A stretch of DNA of 64,000 nt from Datisca glomerata (GCA_003255025.1 QANY01005401.1:434001-498000); one strand, 5' to 3'; shown: positions 32,510-44,999, numbered from the stretch's first letter. Translations and numbers: made by a program. The notes: a model not told the origin generated them from the sequence alone.

Positions 32510-33070
32510 ACTTCGACCACAGCCACGCCCACGCCCACGCCCATGATTACTACACTTATGGAAATGGTGTTGAGCCAGTAGGGCGGGATTGATGCTTTCT
32601 CATTAAAAGCTCATTATTTTACTCTGTAACAAGTAAGCAAGTGATAATTCATAGTATTTCTTAAACTCACGCTCTTGATATTGTTGCTGCAGGAGCACAT
32701 TCGAGGCACAAATTTGTATTGTGAGCTAATTCTGAATAATGCAGAGTTATATTCACTAATTGATTTGTAATCTTACAACCTCAGGTGCATCAAGTCATAA
32801 CGAGCCTTTGGAAGTATTACTGTTTTCCGATGGTCATATCTGAAGATGATCTTTTATAGTGATATATTCAGTTTTCAATCTTTCATGTAACTGGTGATGA
32901 AGGAATGTCATAGCTTTTGGTCGATCCTCCAGGGATGCTTGATTTCATTCTTTAATTGTATTCCCAAGGTTCATGGCATGAAAGTGAATTTCGGCATCAA
33001 GAGTCCATGATAAATAATTTTTACCCGAAACGTCGAGAGCAAAGAACTTGAGTTTTGTAAGATTTGACAT
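32510..33070 (-). pseudogene. Copia-type gag pseudogene (UBN2/DUF4219 type)
   Basis: The start at 33,070 reads MSNLTKLKFFALDVSGKNYL, then SWTLDAEIHFHAMNLGNTIK, the N-terminal signature of a widespread plant copia gag (SGKNYLSW...DAEIHL). EYNSALFRISSQ, a further family motif, follows near 32,745-32,720. The frame ends in a GVGVGVAVV-type reading of a GC-rich run at 32,519-32,545 where family members have a Gly/Arg-rich stretch (G-x-G-R-G-R-G). The middle is shortened, and several frameshifts are needed. It is a dead capsid gene of the surrounding element. Confidence 0.8.
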
Positions 33071-34396
33071 TTCTAGGCCGCTAGTAATTGCATAACAAAA
33101 TAAAAAAGTAATTAGAATAAATAGATAAAAGAATTAATGCAATAATACATTAAAATATAACATTAGATGAGTATAAGAAAAAATCATAAATGAATAAATT
33201 TAAATATAGCAATAACTATTAAAATGCTATAGGAAATCAATTCTTATTTAAACAAACTTTCATTTAAGAACAAAAAATAAATAACAACATAAATATATGC
33301 CATAAAATATCTAATTTAGAGTTTTCTCTAATATTCAATAATATATTAATTTATAAATACTTCATAACTTTACCACTAGGTCATAAAAATTATTGTAAGA
33401 TATTATCTTATGTGTCATTGATAGGTTTCACCAAATTTAAGAAAAACTAATATTATTTAAATCTTGAATATGAAAATTATTTATCAATTGATAAAGGAAT
33501 ATGTTAAACAATCTAATTAGAAAATAAATTAATAAACTATATTTTGTCAGATAAATTTTATTAGAAATCTATTTTATAATAAGTGCCGATTTATCATTTT
33601 AATCATAAATTAGAATAAATTATGTAAGAACACAAAGAAGTAATAATATTTTTTTGGTAACTAATTCTAGAGAAATGCTTATAAACTATCCTTTATAAGT
33701 TATACCCAATTATCAAACATAAAATAAAACAAGATTATTATCTAAGATTTGAATCAATCACCAAACATGAAATTAAACAATATTGTTATCTAAGACTTGT
33801 GAAAACTTTAAAATGTAATAGAATAGTCAACAATTAAATTTCACCTTTACGACAAATTATGGTCAAAGTTTCGTGCTGATAATGTGTTATAAATAGAAGA
33901 TGGGTCAAGAATGTAAAAAATAAATTAGGTTAAGAATAAAGAAGAAGAAGATGATGAAGAGAGAACTAATTATTTCTCTTGATTTTATTCATGGACAATC
34001 TCTTCCTATTATAGCCAACATAAGAGAAATATACAAGAATGAAATTTACAATATTTATTTAGGATTTTACTTTTAATGTATATAGAAGAGTTAATAATAA
34101 AAGAATTAGGAGTTAAGAGAGTTAGAAAAGTTGAGAGTAAATAATGACGACATCTAACTTATGTATTTACAGTAGTAACATGTTAATATTGGAGTTAATT
34201 ATTTGGATCACATGATCAATTTTTTCAATCTCGAATATTTAATTTGTTTCAATGATCCAAATTTATTACATATATCAGGATTTCCATTTAAAAATTTGAT
34301 GTTTTCTTAGCATCATTCCTTAATGTTAGCCATTACAATGAGAAATTGCGATGAATAAAATATTTGAACGCCCACAAAAGTAAAGTATTTAAATTG

Positions 34397-34854
34397 TAGG
34401 GGTGTAGAATTTTGTAGCGTGCCAAATTAAATTAAAAATGACATGTTTGGTTGATTCTTAAAGTGTCTTCGATTCGGTTCGAGAAAAATTAAAAAATTTA
34501 ATTTTGGTTTGGTTAAGTTTTTTAACGAGTTCCACCGAAATGAATTGAACTAATTAAACCAAAATTCTAGTTTTCAATTGTATTTTTTAGTTTTCATAAT
34601 GTTATTTAGTCTTAATGTCATAATTTTTTAAAACTTATAAACTATAGGAAAATTCCAAGTTTTTTCATTAAATGTCTAATCAATGTTTTTTTCATCACTT
34701 ACGCCAGACGTAGAGCTGAAACAAAGCAAAATAAAGACTTTGATTCATTTTTTAAGTCATGTATCATCTTGGTTCGATAATAGTGTCGAATTGAGACTTC
34801 AGTTCTATACGAGTTCAGCAAATAATGAACCAAAATGAACTCTTAATACCCCTA
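34397..34854. mobile_element. MITE candidate with TAGGGGTR termini
   Basis: The 458-bp segment begins TAGGGGTGTAG and ends AATACCCCTA. Its interior has ggttcg-type and ttaattttggtttggttaag-type repeats with inverted partners (gaactaattaaaccaaaatt). No convincing 8-bp duplication was seen. The termini match those of the candidate at 35,493-35,947. Confidence 0.45.
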
Positions 34855-35492
34855 GCTAGTAAATTAATTAGCCTTTTTTAATCTACCGATAGCATATTAA
34901 TTTTCTATCAATGTATGTCATATTCCTACCTTTGATGTATGCCAGATTCATGTTATCAGGAGACCATCGCGATTTGCTTTAATTCATTGAGTAACAAAGT
35001 CTACATTTTTAATTAATTTTATGTCTACGTGTTGAAAGATGATAGTAAATTTTTCCACATAATGCAAGCAATAGAATTATCGTCTAAATTATCATATTTT
35101 TGTTACTTTAAATTGTTATGATTTAGTGCCGTAACTGTTTTTTACAATGTATTATATATATATATAAGAATTAAATATTTATATCATGAAGGTAAAATGG
35201 TAATTATATAATATTATTTCTGGTTACCAGAATCAAAAGTTGTTTTGAAAGCAGTTTTATGAGAGTACGTATTTGAGACAAAAGTTAATATACATAAAGT
35301 TTAAATTAGGGTCCCTAGGTCATTGAGGGGCCTTAACACATTGTCTCAGCGGCATAAGTGTTGAGTCGCATTTGTTAGAGGTTAAGGGTTTTTTTCAATT
35401 AGTATACTGTCATCAGTTTGTGTTCTCTTTTTATTTCGTCAAGCGTGTAAGTATGTGTTAATAGGTTAAATAAAATATTGGCCGGTAGGAAT

Positions 35493-35947
35493 TATGGGTG
35501 TGTACGGTTCTGTTCGATCGGTTAATAAATCATTTTTATAATCAAATCGAATTAATCAGTTATCTAAAATACTGAATCGAAGTCAATCAAATTGAATGAA
35601 ACCGAAGTAGTCGGTTCGGTATAAAACTTCCCAAAAGTAGTAAAAATAATTAAATTGAAAACATCAACACTCAACACAATTAATATATATGTGTGTGTCT
35701 AATTAATAATTTATGTCTAATTTTTAATAATATATGTCTAATCTATTAAGTTTTTAATAATTTATGTCTAATATATATCTATATTAAAAAATAGTTGTAA
35801 TCGGTTTGAACCGATTATAGATTTATTATAAAATATAATCAAACTGAAAGTACAATTATTTAAATTAACTGAACTGATTACAATTAGCATAATAAAAGTA
35901 CCGACAAATAATATCGGTTGGTTATTAAAAATTCTGGACACCCCTAA
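35493..35947. mobile_element. hAT-like MITE candidate
   Basis: The ends are TTATGGGTGTGTACGG and, in reverse complement, TTAGGGGTGTCCAG, a short imperfect terminal inverted repeat. The flanks read TAGGAAT on the left and TAGAAAT on the right, which may be a decayed 7-8-bp duplication. The interior has ggttcggt and gaaccgatt inverted motifs. It has no coding capacity. Confidence 0.5.
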
Positions 35948-36260
35948 TAGAAATATATAGGGTAGGGGGTGTGAAATGTATATAGCGTTATGGGTAGGTC
36001 ACTGGCATGCGCATGCATATCCCAATTTAGCACCCACCGTGCAATGTCCATATCTTTCATCTTGGCTTTTTTAGCTAAGCCACGTACAAGCCTGGTGGTC
36101 CAAATATCGCCAGTCTGGTCTGAGTATTTTGCTAGCTGCTGCCTGCTGTTTGCTTCTGCTTTGCCTGCACGAGTAGCGGCCAACTCTGATTCGTGCTTCC
36201 CCGCCCCAAACACTTACCAACATTACAAACTTCCTTATGGCTGTATATGTTAGTTTCAGC
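35948..36260 (-). other. Unidentified GC-richer segment, possible gene fragment
   Basis: Between about 35,990 and 36,220 the composition is much less AT-rich than the surroundings. On the minus strand an 89-codon frame runs from 36,213 to 35,944, with LAKYSDQTGDIWTTRLVRGL followed by AKKAKMKDMDIARWVLNWDM. A GTAAGT donor-like site precedes it (minus strand near 36,219). I recognise no family. The plus strand also has an open frame, so the coding direction is uncertain. It could be an exon or captured gene fragment. Confidence 0.3.
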
Positions 36261-37730
36261 TATTGTATCTCTTGAAACTCAAGAGGAACGTCAAAAGCGA
36301 TCATAACTGTTGGAATACACGGTTTGTGGAGTGACGGTAAAGGTGATTTATCTGTCAATTTTTTTACTCACTCCTAGAAAACTAAATTCTGCCTTATATA
36401 AAATTGTCAGAGTACACTTATCATCTGGATTTGAAATCACTGCTTACATATATATATGGTATTGACCATAATTTATAAGAACATTTTGTAGTTGTAGTAA
36501 GAGGGGGAAGGGTTAATTAAGTATTTATGCGGTGTGAGATATCACATTGTTCGAGGAGCTCTAGATGTTATCGGAGTAAAGGATCATCACGTTCTAGTGC
36601 GGTGTAGATTTTTATCCAAGACTTGGTGTCTCAAATTTTTTAATGATCGAATTTCCTATCTATGAGGATGTTTAGAAAATATATTATACATATTCTGTTT
36701 TGAGTGAGTTTCTTATTTTGAATAGTAAAATTAGGGTTTTTGGTGAGTCTACAAATATGGTGTTTGTCTTATGGTTTTGTAGCGTGACAAAGGTGTGAGA
36801 GGACATTGGATGTTTTGGAGATTTGAGTTTGTCGGAGAGAGATTTTGTTAGAATGTGTAATTCGTTCTTTGATAGTGAATCTGTCGTGGAGGCAGGCATA
36901 TTGATTGGACCATATTAAAATTTAATTGTTTGTGGTTTCATATTTTATTTTCTATCGGTATCTCGTTACAACAATGCCATTGCTAGAGGTTTTGCTCAAT
37001 TATTTTGTTTGATGTATACATTCGAATCAATATATTATATTGATCTACAATCAATGTTATCAAGGTTTTAAATCACGGTCGCAGTTGATGTCGCGTCGTC
37101 ATAATATCACGAAAATCGGGTGCAACGAACGTTACTTAACAGGTCACTGGAGTTGCGGGTGTGTTTTTTTAAGTTCTAATAATCTATTTATTTATTTTAT
37201 TCTGTCGAGGTCGGTAACGACCGTTATGTCGAGTTAACGGCTGTAACAGACATAAATTTTTTTAAGTCTGTTATATCGAACCGTAACAATCTCAACAATG
37301 ACTGAGACCGTTACGTAACGACGTAACAGCCGTTTCGATATAATGATGGGCATGTTACATGATGATCATGAAATCAAACATATATAATTGATTTTTCAAT
37401 TTATTCTAATTTCCCATTTTCATTGTACTGTATATCGTCTTTATTAAGGCCTTACTTAGAAGTACCGTGCCATAAAACAAATGAAAACTATAAGGTTAAT
37501 AGTTTTGAGAAAAATATATGTACCTACAGTAATGAAATTTGTATAAACTGTCTCAATATCTTTAATAATAGGGAACAAAAATAGTCCGAACCTAACATAA
37601 ACATTGTCTTCCTAAGAAAGTTTTTCTTCCTCTATGTTGCACTCTAATCTAAAATAACTTGATGACGTAATTGTAAACAATAATTAGTTAAGTATTAGTT
37701 GACTTGATTTTATTTTATAATTGATAGTGT
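36261..37730. other. Intergenic DNA with a CpG-rich repeat
   Basis: Most of this stretch is AT-rich with no recognised feature. At about 37,055-37,345 there is a segment dense in CG dinucleotides and short inverted motifs (gttacgtaacgacgtaac, cggtcgcagttgatgtcgcg). It looks like a small dispersed plant repeat or MITE, but borders could not be fixed. Confidence 0.4.
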
Positions 37731-39875
37731 GTGGATATAAATGAGGAACAATTTCTAGACAAACAAGATAAGCAAAGTGATAATTTTCTTCCACAGATAG
37801 CCCTAATTGTAACACAAGCTTCAAATTTCTTCCGTGGCAATAACAATCGAGGTCAAAATTTCTTCCGTGGCAATCGAGGAGGTGGCCGATTTGGTGCTGG
37901 CCAAACCAACAATGGTGGCAGGGGCAAAAATTTCTTCAATCCTCCCTGAAGTACATCAATACTTGGTACTCCTCTTCAATTTTTGGTTAAAAATGGTCTT
38001 CAGATTCTTCAACTCAGAACACTCAGATTTACTGCCAAATATGTCAAAAACCGGGCCATTCTGCTATTGATTGCTATCACCGGATGAATTTTTCCTATTA
38101 AGGTAAAAAAAACCCATGCTACACTTGCTGCCATGGCCACAACTCCTCCATGAACAACTACTTCACAAGTGTGGCTGTCTGACACTGGTTGTAATTCTCA
38201 TCTAACGCCAGAGCTAAGTAATCTTTTCTCCCCTTCTGATTATAGTGGTATTGATACTATTGCCATAGGAAACGGCCGAGCTTTATCTATTTCTCATACT
38301 AGATCAGGTGTTCTTCACACTTCCTTTCATTCCTTTATTATGCCTAAATTGCTTTGTGTTCCTCATTTATCTAAAAATATGTTCTCTGTTTAAAAATGTT
38401 GCAAAGATAATAACTGTGTGTTCATTTTTTATGCTTCTTACTTCCTTATACAAGACAAGGCCCCAGGTCGTGTTTTGTACAAATGACTCAGTAACAATGG
38501 TCTTTATCCTATTCCCTCCATAATGCCTGTTACGTCCAACAATGCTTCTCGTGGGTCTGTAGCTTTTCTTGGACAAAAAGATTCAGATAAATTGTGGCAT
38601 GGAAGACTTGGCCATGTCTCCAATATAATTGTTAGAAAAATATTAAAGAATGCTAATCTTTCTTGTAAAAATACTAGTTTTACTGATTCTACGAATTGTG
38701 TTCGTACAACTTGTCCTTACAGTAAAATGTCCAAAATTCATTTTCCTCTGTCTCAATCTACTTCTAATGCTCATATTTATCTCATTCATTGTGATGTTTA
38801 GGGACCTTCCCCTACTATCTCTTCTAAGGGATTTAGGTATTATGTCTCCTTTATTGACGATTTTACTAGGTATACTTGGAATTTTCCTATGACTAATAAA
38901 TTTGAAGTTTTGTCTATCTTTCAACAATTTAAAGTCTTTATTGAAAAGCATCTCTCTAATTCCATTAAAATTTTACATACTGATGGTGGGGTGAATATAC
39001 TAGTCTTTCTTTCAAATCTTTCTTACATTCTCAAGGAATTTCTCATAAAAAAATCTTGCCCCTACACACCGAAGTGAAATAGCATCGCTGAATGGAAGCA
39101 TAGGCACATTGTCAAGACTGCCTTGGGTCTCCCGCATACTGCCTCTCTTCCTCTACAATTTTAGTTTGAAGCATTTACTGCTACTGTTTTTTTAATTAAT
39201 CGTGTCTAAAACCTTATAACACAAATAAGTTGCAATATAAAACAACTAGTGTATTTTTCTTGGTTATCCACTTGATTTTAAAGGATACCTTTGTTATGAT
39301 CCTCTTCCTAGCAAAACTTATACTTGTAGGCATGTGATTTTTTATGAATCCACCTTTCCTTATGCTAGTATAAAATCTTCTTCTCATGATTCTGGTTCTA
39401 ATAGGCTGCCTAATAATTTGAATGTTTCCTTGCCTTTACTGTATCAATTTCTCTATGTTAATAATGATTCTGCTTCACATACGGCACAGCCTAGCATTCT
39501 GCCCAACACTAATTCTAGCGTGCATATCAATGATCCTCAGTACTTGTGTGATTTCAGTGCTCCTTCTGCTGTAATTTCTGCTCCTGTGTTGATTAATAAT
39601 TCTGCCGATAATAATAATAATTGTGTTGTTTCTGTTTTGCTTCCTGCTTCTCCCACTTCTGCTTTAAATTCTAGTCTTGCTCACGGTAATATGCCTTCCG
39701 TTTCTAATACTGATTCTGCATTAGTTCCTATGCAGAGTCATGGCAATTCTGCTTTAGTTCTTGCTCACGGTAATCACGATACTTCTGTTTCTGATACTGA
39801 TTCTGGTCCTACTCATGCATCATCTTTTCCTGATCTCTCTCATGCATTAAGCATAGATCGCAACATAGATCATTT
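37731..39875 (+). pseudogene. Ty1/copia gag-protease-integrase pseudogene
   Basis: In order: a Gly/Asn/Arg-rich gag tail (FFRGNRGGGRFGAG, 37,860-37,910); a CCHC knuckle (CQKPGHSAIDCYHR, about 38,040-38,085); the protease with WLSDTGCNSHLTPELSNL (38,172-38,225), where DTG is the active site; the pre-integrase motif LWHGRLGHVSN (38,592-38,625); and the integrase core with YVSFIDDFTRYTWNF (38,838-38,885) and ILHTDGGVNI (38,968-38,997). Stops and frameshifts occur throughout. A late piece (39,334-39,875) corresponds to the linker before reverse transcriptase (FYESTFPY, then a Ser/Asn/Thr-rich stretch). RT and RNase H are absent, because at about 39,876 the sequence changes into pararetroviral DNA. 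No LTR was found upstream. It resembles plant RE1-type copia elements. Confidence 0.9.
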
Positions 39876-40257
39876 TACATTTCTACTTTTGACTAATTAA
39901 AGTAAAAGGACAAACGGTTGCCTAATTATTTGACAACTAATACAATAATTGTAGAAAAGACAAATTACAAAGATTTCTTGATAATTGTAATCTTAGACTT
40001 TGCGTCTTTATTAATACTTTACCATGATTATTGTCTTCGAAAAAGTCAATGTGACTATTACTGTATATTGGAGTCCTTGATAATTGCAATCTTGAATTCT
40101 TGTGCTTTGATTACATTTTTAGAGAAGTCATAATTGTTTATCTTGATAGTTATCATGACTGTTTGCATTGTGTTGAAGAGTCATCAAGACATATCTTCAA
40201 ATTGCTTGATTATTTGATTTTAACATTGGAATTTTGCCAAATGTAGATAATTTTCAT

Positions 40258-41640
40258 TTATTCATCTTCATCGAGATTAATACTATCAAATGGGTCATGT
40301 GAGTCTTGGCAGGCATCATAGGCCCACTGTGGTAAGACGCGACCTTGTAATTTATTTTTATCCTTCAATTGTTGAGGGAAGGCTTTGGATGATTGGCCTT
40401 TCTGGATATTTAGTTTAATTGGGTGATTTGACTCTATGGATGATTCAGAGTCAGAATTTTTATTGCTTTCTAGGAGGATAAGCATTTTTTAGATTAATCA
40501 TGGCTTCAATTTGGATTTTGATTTTGTAGTCTTGAATTTTCCCTTTGAAGAGAATTTTGATTTGGGTTTGGATTCTTTGGATGAACTAGATAATTTAGTT
40601 TGTGGATCTGGATTAATAGGCTTATTAATTTTAATGGAGCCAGAGGAGAAGGATTGGCCAATTTTAATTGAGGGTATATATTTGCAAATTCAAATATTGA
40701 TAGAGGCCATTATTTTTAGGTATTGAATTTATTCGACCATTTAACATAATACTGTCTGGTGATGATTTCTTCTTCAATTGGATATTGCCATTCTAAGATC
40801 CAAGGTAATTTGTACTTATTTGTCAAGCAGAGTAATTGGGGGAAAGATGCCCCTATTGATGAGGGTTTGTATACTTTTAGAAACAAGTTAAAAAATTGTT
40901 GAAAATCATTTGAAAATAATTCTAAGACATGGTCAAGGATTGACCACCATCTTATGAACTATTTTAGAAAATTAATTTTGAAATTTTTATTGAAATTCAA
41001 AAATAGTGAATGGGAAAAATCACTATTTTGATGTAGGAAAATCATGTGTCAAGTATCAATATAGTCAAAATAATTATATTATTTTTTATTTAAAAGATAT
41101 TTAAACATGAAAGATGGATTTTTCATTATTCGATGGTTATAATTTTAAGAATGTAGAAGGAATGATAGAGATTTTTTCCTTCAGAATTTTTTATTTAGAT
41201 AATATTAACAGATTTTGTTTTTCAGAGAATGTCTCTATAAAAACCAAGACTTTTGTCCTTGTGATCAGGGACAAAGTGAAAATCTGAAAGAAAATAAGAT
41301 TTGGCTATTTTAGCAGGATCTTTCAAATGAGCAAATGTGGCTCAATATGAAATATATTTTTGCTGAGAATTTTTCTGAAATATGAGGATGATTTTTTTAT
41401 ATTTTGTAATTGATCGATTGACTAAATATACATCAAAAGATTTAGTAATTGAGAATGAGTCAAATTGGTTGAACATATCTGATTGGAATATGAGTCTAGT
41501 TGATCTAAGTATTGTTAATTGGGTTTGTATGAGAGTAGAAGACTCATCTTTAATTTGGACCTTATGGGCCCATTGTGAAGTCGAAGACTCCCATTTGATT
41601 TCAGGTTTTGAGGCATGGAGCCTAGACCCCATTTTGACGA
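40258..41640 (-). pseudogene. Polyprotein C-terminal region, copy A
   Basis: This lies downstream of RNase H. The last open piece (40,258-40,485) ends with PQWAYDACQDSHDPFDSINL, then an acidic end and TAA. The same ending occurs in copy B (47,434-47,520). The part nearest to RNase H (41,400-41,640) is a Ser/Gln-rich linker found in both copies. No enzyme motif was recognised in the tail, and its role is unknown to me. Confidence 0.65.
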
Positions 41641-41865
41641 TCATGCACGAATTCACGAGTAACGAAGCCAGAAATTGAATTATTAATGCTTTGAGTAAAT
41701 TTAATATAAAAAGTATTAAGATTGGACTATCATCGAGCAAAAATTTGTTTAGAAGCAATATTTTTAACATATTTTTTAAAACATGTTTTGTAGATTTACA
41801 ATCAATTTTCAAAAGAAATTTTTTATTTAGTAAGTCCTTGAAATTTTTGTATACATAATACAATA
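41641..41865 (-). pseudogene. RNase H domain remnant, copy A
   Basis: A segment at about 41,800 reads FLLKIDCKSTKHVLK, corresponding to the caulimovirid RNase H block (F-x-x-x-x-D-C-K-S-A-x-x-x-L). The end near 41,670-41,640 reads SGFVTREFVHD, the usual SREF/TREF end of the domain. In a live virus RNase H removes the RNA template after minus-strand DNA synthesis. The remnant is short, so part of the domain is missing or unreadable. Confidence 0.7.
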
Positions 41866-41899
41866 GATAAAATGCCTCTCTTAACTGTACTATAATTTA

Positions 41900-42760
41900 T
41901 TTATGATTTAGTCCAAGTTTCAGATGTGAATCTAACAATTTACTTTGGAGATTCTAGAAAAATAATTTAAATTTACTTGCAGAGATAATTAAACCATTTT
42001 ACTTTATTATCCTAACAAATAATTCAAGGTGTTTCCAATGTTGATATATTGATTTAGAGAAAATAATAACATCATCAATATAAACAATTGGGAAATGAGT
42101 AAATTGATTAAATATTTTATTCAATATATTCTTAAATTAACTTGGAGTATTTTTAAGACCAAAATGCTTTACATTTCATTCGTAATGGCCAAATGGAGTT
42201 ACAAATGCAATTTTGTATTTATCATTTTCATTTATGGATTTGTCAGAATTCAGATTTCATGACAAACTTAGAGAATACAACATCTCCAAGTCTGTTGATT
42301 AAGTCCCTTTTTATTTGGTATTGGATATCTTATCAATTCCAGGACATTGTTAAGGAGCTTATAATTAATTACTAATCAAGGGACTCCTCGTTCAATTTTG
42401 TTGGCCTTTTGGACATAAAAGGCCGAGCAAGACAAGGAGATTTGCTCATTCTAATAATATTCTTATCGAGAAGTTATGCAATTTCCTTCTTACAAAACTC
42501 AAGTATTTCAGAAATCATCTGAATTGGTTGTGTCTTTGTTGGGATATTATTTTGATCAAATCTCTTAATGTAAGAAAGACTGATAGTATGGTACTTCCTG
42601 TACAAGAAAGCATTGGGAATGTCAGCACATAATTTTTTACAAATTTTTTGTCCAAAGATTTTAATTTGTTTTTTAGGAGTAGAATTTTGAAGTTGTTCTT
42701 CAATTGTTTTGAATTTCATTTTGTCTTGCAAAAAATATAATTATTTTTCTTTACAAGAAA
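41900..42760 (-). pseudogene. Reverse transcriptase remnant, copy A
   Basis: The catalytic-site segment VYIDDVIIFSKSINQHWKHL is intact at about 42,083-42,020. Upstream at 42,205-42,130 is the YKIAFVTPFGHYE-type block and the FGLKNTPS-type block that follows it. Still further upstream is a TRSPLIS-like piece near 42,390. These are the ordered RT blocks of Caulimoviridae. Frameshifts and stops separate them. The protein would copy pregenomic RNA into DNA in the cytoplasm. Confidence 0.85.
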
Positions 42761-42959
42761 TTAACGTTATAGTTTTAAAAATAGAATTTTGTTTAAAATT
42801 TTTTAATTTCACATTGTGAGAAAGGAAAATAAATTTGAATTTGATAGGTTTATCCATAAGATAAGTAATAATCTCATCATGTTCTGCTGTGAAAGGATAC
42901 AACAGAGAAATAAATGATAAACTAAAAATAATTTTGTATGTCATATTTTTTACTTAGAC

Positions 42960-43170
42960 AAATTGTGTTTTAAAATATATATTGTCCTGGCAAATATGAA
43001 CCTTGAAGATTTCATAATTGATATGCATTCTAGTACCATTGGTAGATGACAATGATTCTTTTGTCTTATTGAAATACTTGGTAGGAACGAGTCATTCCTA
43101 CATATAATTCAAATAAGTTCATGAATTAATAAGAGCCATTGAAGTGATCAAATTCTTGAATTGTGGTTCT
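42960..43170 (-). pseudogene. Aspartic protease remnant, copy A
   Basis: The active-site region reads MALINS at about 43,138-43,121. A D-S/T-G triplet is expected; the catalytic Asp codon is AAT (Asn) here. The flanking sequence is collinear with the copy B protease. The enzyme would have cut the polyprotein. Confidence 0.6.
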
Positions 43171-43570
43171 GACCATTATGCATCATTTCTTAATTTTGAT
43201 GTGATTAAGGATTTGAATGAAGTTATCATCATCTCAATTGTTGACAACAAGTTCTTCAACCTCATTATCAGAAATTGAGGGTTTACTAGGTTCTCCTAGT
43301 TCAATGGTTTCATGATTTTTAATTAGATCTCTATTTTTAAAAGATTTGATTCTTTTGTTATTTTTGTGTTTGAATCTTTTAATTCTTTTATTTCAATTTT
43401 AATATTTTTATTTCTTTTTGAAGTTCTTGTTATGTAACTTCTCTTTCCTTTCCTTTAAGTTTGTTGAATTTTTCAAGAGTTTGTGAAAGACTTGCAATAT
43501 TATTATTAGGCTTAGTATTTTTAATTTTTTGAATTACGTTCCTAAGTCTTTCAAGGTATTCTTGTTTTAA

Positions 43571-44990
43571 TTAAGGATTTTCAATTTTACTAAATAAATC
43601 TAAAAATAGATTTTCTTGTTCTTCATTTTTATTTAAGACATTATCAATTTTTTTACAACAGATATCCATGTATCCCATATAGATGTTAGTAGAATCACTG
43701 TCAGAACTTGAAAAGTTTGATTTATTAGATTTAGAGGATTCAAGTTCTCCTAAATATTCATTACTACTTTCATAGTAATCAATTGTTTCTATTATTCTAA
43801 GCAATTATTGTTTATCTTCTTTAGAGAGTTTTAAGTGATTAATTTTATTTTTGACATGGTAAGTGTTGGAAAAATGATCATTCAGACCATATTTAAAACA
43901 CTTAATTTTACTTTTATCAACAAATTTTTTATTGAATAATTTTTTTCTTAGAAAAGTATTTGTCAAAATTTTTGTTTTTATTTTGTGCAATTTTTCCTAT
44001 AAGATTTATAAATTCTTTTAAGATTTAGATGATAATATTTCTTATCTTTTTTGGAATGAGCAATAGAAGGTAGTCATATCACCAATAGAAATTGCCTAAT
44101 TCGTATTTGGCAGTTTTTTATTCTTTTTTTTAATTTGTTTGTTAATTTTCATATTTATACACATTCTTAGACCTTCTGTTTGGATTGTAGTGATAATTGT
44201 ACCATATGTAAGACTATTATAGTCTATATTTTCTAGGTCATCACTAAGGACTGCTCTAATTTTTTGGAGTAAAAAAAATTGGTAAGCCATTCATAAGTTT
44301 TCTTTCCAAAAGAGTTGATTACTATCATCCATAGACATTACTCTAGGCAAAAATATATTTTATACCAGTCAAAATCACTTAGGGCAGGACACCTAAGATT
44401 GGTTAATTGATCATGGATACGCAAAATAACATTGTTTGGCATCCAATGAAATATTCAATTATTGTGTAGAAGAGTGTATTAATGGCATCATACATAGTTT
44501 CATGATACTCTCCAAGGATTATGGTTCCTTCAGTATCAATTTTTATTGCCGTAAGGATGATATTTTTATATTCTTCAATGAAATATTTTTCCCACCAGGA
44601 ATGAAGCATTTCTGTGAATCATGTGACTAAAAGCTTTATTACCTCATTGTGAGGAAAATTTTGTTTGGTAATGTAACTGTTGGTTGTAATTTATTGAGGA
44701 CATCCAGTTCTAAAAGACCATCAATATTCCATTCATATAATTTTTCTGCAGAGACAGAAAATTGTTTAACTAAAGTAGATTTAGTAATTTGCATATCTGG
44801 AGGAATATGCATTTTATGCATTTTATTTCCAGTTTATTAATTTGTAAATGTTTTTAAAAAAATTCTTCAATATTGTGAATGTTTGAAGATTCATGAATTA
44901 TCGATGATTCATAGGTGGAATATGACCTATGACTTTCTTAGTGTAATTTAGTTGTTTAACAAATTTTTATTGGGTTCTTCTTTATTTGAA
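43571..44990 (-). pseudogene. Coat protein remnant with zinc knuckle, copy A
   Basis: Open pieces at 44,639-44,821, 44,403-44,609 and 44,096-44,290 contain motifs shared with copies B and D (LYEWNIDGL, NIDYNSLTYGTI, EGLRMCINMKINKQIKK). They lead to a knuckle at 43,900-43,859 reading CFKYGLNDHFSNTY. Against C-x2-C-x4-H-x4-C, the second and fourth ligands have become Tyr. An acidic Ser/Asp segment follows (43,571-43,804), as in caulimovirid coat proteins. The capsid would package viral DNA. Confidence 0.8.
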
Positions 44991-44999
44991 ATCTTAAAA

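Larger units (their letters stand above)
31926..34150 (-). mobile_element. Truncated Ty1/copia-type element (minus strand)
   Basis: A segment at 31,933-32,048 matches 33,978-34,118 (shared tgattttattcatggacaatctc, then tatttagg-ttttacttttaatgta). These look like parts of two LTRs in direct orientation. On the minus strand the right-hand LTR ends near 33,890 in ttatttataacacattatcagcacgaaa. The tatcagcacga motif is the primer-binding region common in plant copia elements of this type. A gag pseudogene lies between (32,510-33,070). No pol domain remains, and the left LTR is broken off by a CACTA-end-like piece at 32,051. Confidence 0.65.
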
